Source: Halocaridina rubra
Lineage: Eukaryota > Arthropoda > Malacostraca > Decapoda > Atyidae
Assembly (NCBI GenBank): GCA_037179515.1
Contig: JAXCGZ010015150.1
Coordinates: 91,001 to 155,000, forward strand
Direction: 5' to 3'
Length of the DNA: 64,000 nucleotides
Below, in pieces: positions 61,796-64,000 of this stretch (the stretch's first letter is position 1; each line of letters opens with the position of its first letter). Below the pieces are notes generated by a model, which worked only from the letters and a program-made list of their open reading frames with translations, was not told the DNA's origin and made no database searches. The position numbers and the translations under genes were made by a program.

Positions 61796-64000
61796 TCGAT
61801 TTTTCTCTTCTTTTCCTCTGCATTAGATAAAAGGAATGAAATGACTTCTTAGCTACAGCTGGACTTGTTATTTCGTTCAGTAATACTGATATGGTCTGTT
61901 GAACTAGCATATAATACTAGTAAACAAACTGGCCTAATTGACAGAAGAGCAACAATGGAGGGATTAAGAGACTTTACTAATTAACAGATGAAAGCCCCTC
62001 AACCAAATAGAGTCAGGGACGTAGAATGCATCACTTAATTAGCATCTTATATTCACCATTGTCTTTTGGAACACAGTCTCTTCCTCAGTTCTCCTCTACT
62101 TAATAAGCACTGCACAATCTTGGAACTTGCACAAATATCGATCTATTAATATTTGATAACACTATAAGCACTTTTCAAGGGAGCTGTAATAGTCCAGTTA
62201 TTGTCTAAGTCTTTAGAGTAGATCTCGGAACCCAAAAGTCTGGCCACCCTGCTCTAAAGGAACGCTTTCACACCAAAGTGGCACGTTGCACGTGGCATGC
62301 CACGTGGCACACCAGTTGAAAACGAACATCCGGAAATATATGAAACCTTTCACACAGAAGTGGCGTGACACGTCCCATGTGCCACTTCTGTATGAAGGAT
62401 TTCATATATTTCCGGAAGTTCGTTTTCAACTGGCGTGCCACGTGGCATGCCACGTTCGAAGTGCCACTTTGGTGTGAAAGCGGCTTTAAGGAAAGCTTAT
62501 ACCCTTTTTGGCTGTGATGCTATGAGAGAGGTGCTCATTATCAATTAAATTTTTTTATTCTTTGATAATATGCTTATAAACGTAGTCATAGTGCACAGAT
62601 ATATAGATAGATTGAGAGATATAGATAGATATAGATATATAGATAGACAGATAGATAGCTAGATAGACCGATATATAGATAGACAGATAGATAGCTAGAT
62701 AGACCGATATATAGATAGACAGATAGATAGCTAGATAGACCGATATATATAGATAGAATTAGGTCGATTTTTCTCTTCTTTTCCTCTGCATTAGATAAAA
62801 GGAATGAAATGATTTCTTAGCTACAGCTGGACTTGTTATTTCGTTCAGTAATACTGATATGGTCTGTTGAACTAGCATATAATACTAGTAAACAAACTGG
62901 CCTAATTGACAGAAGAGCAACAATGGAGGGATTAAGAGACTTTACTAATTAACAGATGAAAGCCCCTCAACCAAATAGAGTCAGGGACGTAGAATGCATC
63001 ACTTAATTAGCATCTTATATTCACCATTGTCTTTTGGAACACAGTCTCTTCCTCAGTTCTCCTCTACTTAATAAGCACTGCACAATCTTGGAACTTGCAC
63101 AAATATCGATCTATTAATATTTGATAACACTATAAGCACTTTTCAAGGGAGCTGTAATAGTCCAGTTATTGTCTAAGTCTTTAGAGTAGATCTCGGAATC
63201 CAAAAGTCTGGCCACCCTGCTCTAAAGGAACGCTTTCACACCAAAGTGGCACGTTGCACGTGGCATGCCACGTGGCACACCAGTTGAAAACGAACATCCG
63301 GAAATATATGAAACCTTTCACACAGAAGTGGCGTGACACGTCCCATGTGCCACTTCTGTATGAAGGGTTTCATATATTTCCGGAAGTTCGTTTTCAACTG
63401 GCGTGCCACGTGGCATGCCACGTTCGAAGTGCCACTTTGGTGTGAAAGCGGCTTTAAGGAAAGCTTATACCCTTTTTGGCTGTGATGCTATGAGAGAGGT
63501 GCTCATTATCAATTAAATTTTTTTATTCTTTGATAATATGCTTATAAACGTAGTCATAGTGCACAGATATATAGATAGATTGAGAGATATAGATAGATAT
63601 AGATATATAGATAGACAGATAGATAGCTAGATAGACCGATATATAGATAGACAGATAGATAGCTAGATAGACCGATATATAGATAGACAGATAGATAGCT
63701 AGATAGACCGATATATATAGATAGAATTAGGTCGATTTTTCTCTTCTTTTCCTCTGCATTAGATAAAAGGAATGAAATGACTTCTTAGCTACAGCTGGAC
63801 TTGTTATTTCGTTCAGTAATACTGATATGGTCTGTTGAACTAGCATATAATACTAGTAAACAAACTGGCCTAATTGACAGAAGAGCAACAATGGAGGGAT
63901 TATGAGACTTTACTAATTAACAGATGAAAGCCCCTCAACCAAATAGAGTCAGGGACGTAGAATGCATCACTTAATTAGCATCTTATATTCACCATTGTCT

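Overview
The window looks like repeat-dominated nuclear DNA from an arthropod, most plausibly a decapod crustacean (a penaeid-like shrimp is my guess, not proven). The reasons are the very heavy load of long (TA)n, (GA)n, (CA)n, TATC and ATGT microsatellites; CR1-, RTE-, I- and L2-like LINEs with pogo/Tigger-, hAT- and Harbinger-like DNA elements; tRNA-derived short repeats; AT-rich spacers; and a single-exon arthropod-style C2H2 zinc-finger gene. Nothing is bacterial: there are no operons, and most apparent long ORFs are translated microsatellites.

Layout. 1-860: repeat fragments and an ~80-bp tandem. 1.85-9.0 kb: one copy of a segmental duplication (its partner is 22.44-24.09 kb), split by a ~5.4-kb block bounded by (TA)n. 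That block holds a 1.57-kb element with six ~180-bp repeats, a lone tRNA-like unit, and two mirror-image pogo/Tigger-like elements. The first of these carries a transposase C-terminus and a broken gene fragment with 107-nt repeats. 9.3-10.8 kb: an inverted partner of the 1.57-kb element and a tRNA-derived SINE. 11.1-12.3 kb: an old ~140-155-bp tandem. 14.8-20.7 kb: copies of a second SINE family around the only convincing host gene, the zinc-finger protein on the minus strand (16163-17605), with a visible splice acceptor just upstream. 24.3-29.4 kb: an I-like LINE (minus) and an RTE-like LINE (plus) joined 5' end to 5' end. 29.4-35.7 kb: 21 tRNA-like units in two inverted sets of tandem arrays with 273/274- and 277-bp periods, separated by >1 kb of (TA)n/(TAA)n. 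39.4-52.3 kb: a head-to-tail chain of at least eight 5'-truncated copies of one CR1 family. 52.5-56.9 kb: L2-like and RTE-like remnants on the minus strand. 56.6-57.9 kb: GA, GAA/GGA, CTAT/CTGT and ATGT arrays. 60.9-64.0 kb: a 381-bp hAT element with a perfect 8-bp target duplication, whose right end begins a 968-bp tandem repeat; each unit holds a ~200-bp hairpin MITE, and the array runs off the window.

Working together: only the zinc-finger gene looks like a functional host gene. The rest is a record of retrotransposition and satellite growth in which each LINE family appears to carry its own 3' microsatellite tail: CR1 with (AC)n, RTE-like with (TA)n, I-like with (CAA)n, L2-like with (TTTG)n. 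These tails probably seed the dinucleotide arrays, which in turn receive further TA-targeting DNA transposons. All similarity statements come from reading the sequence by eye; no alignments or searches were run.
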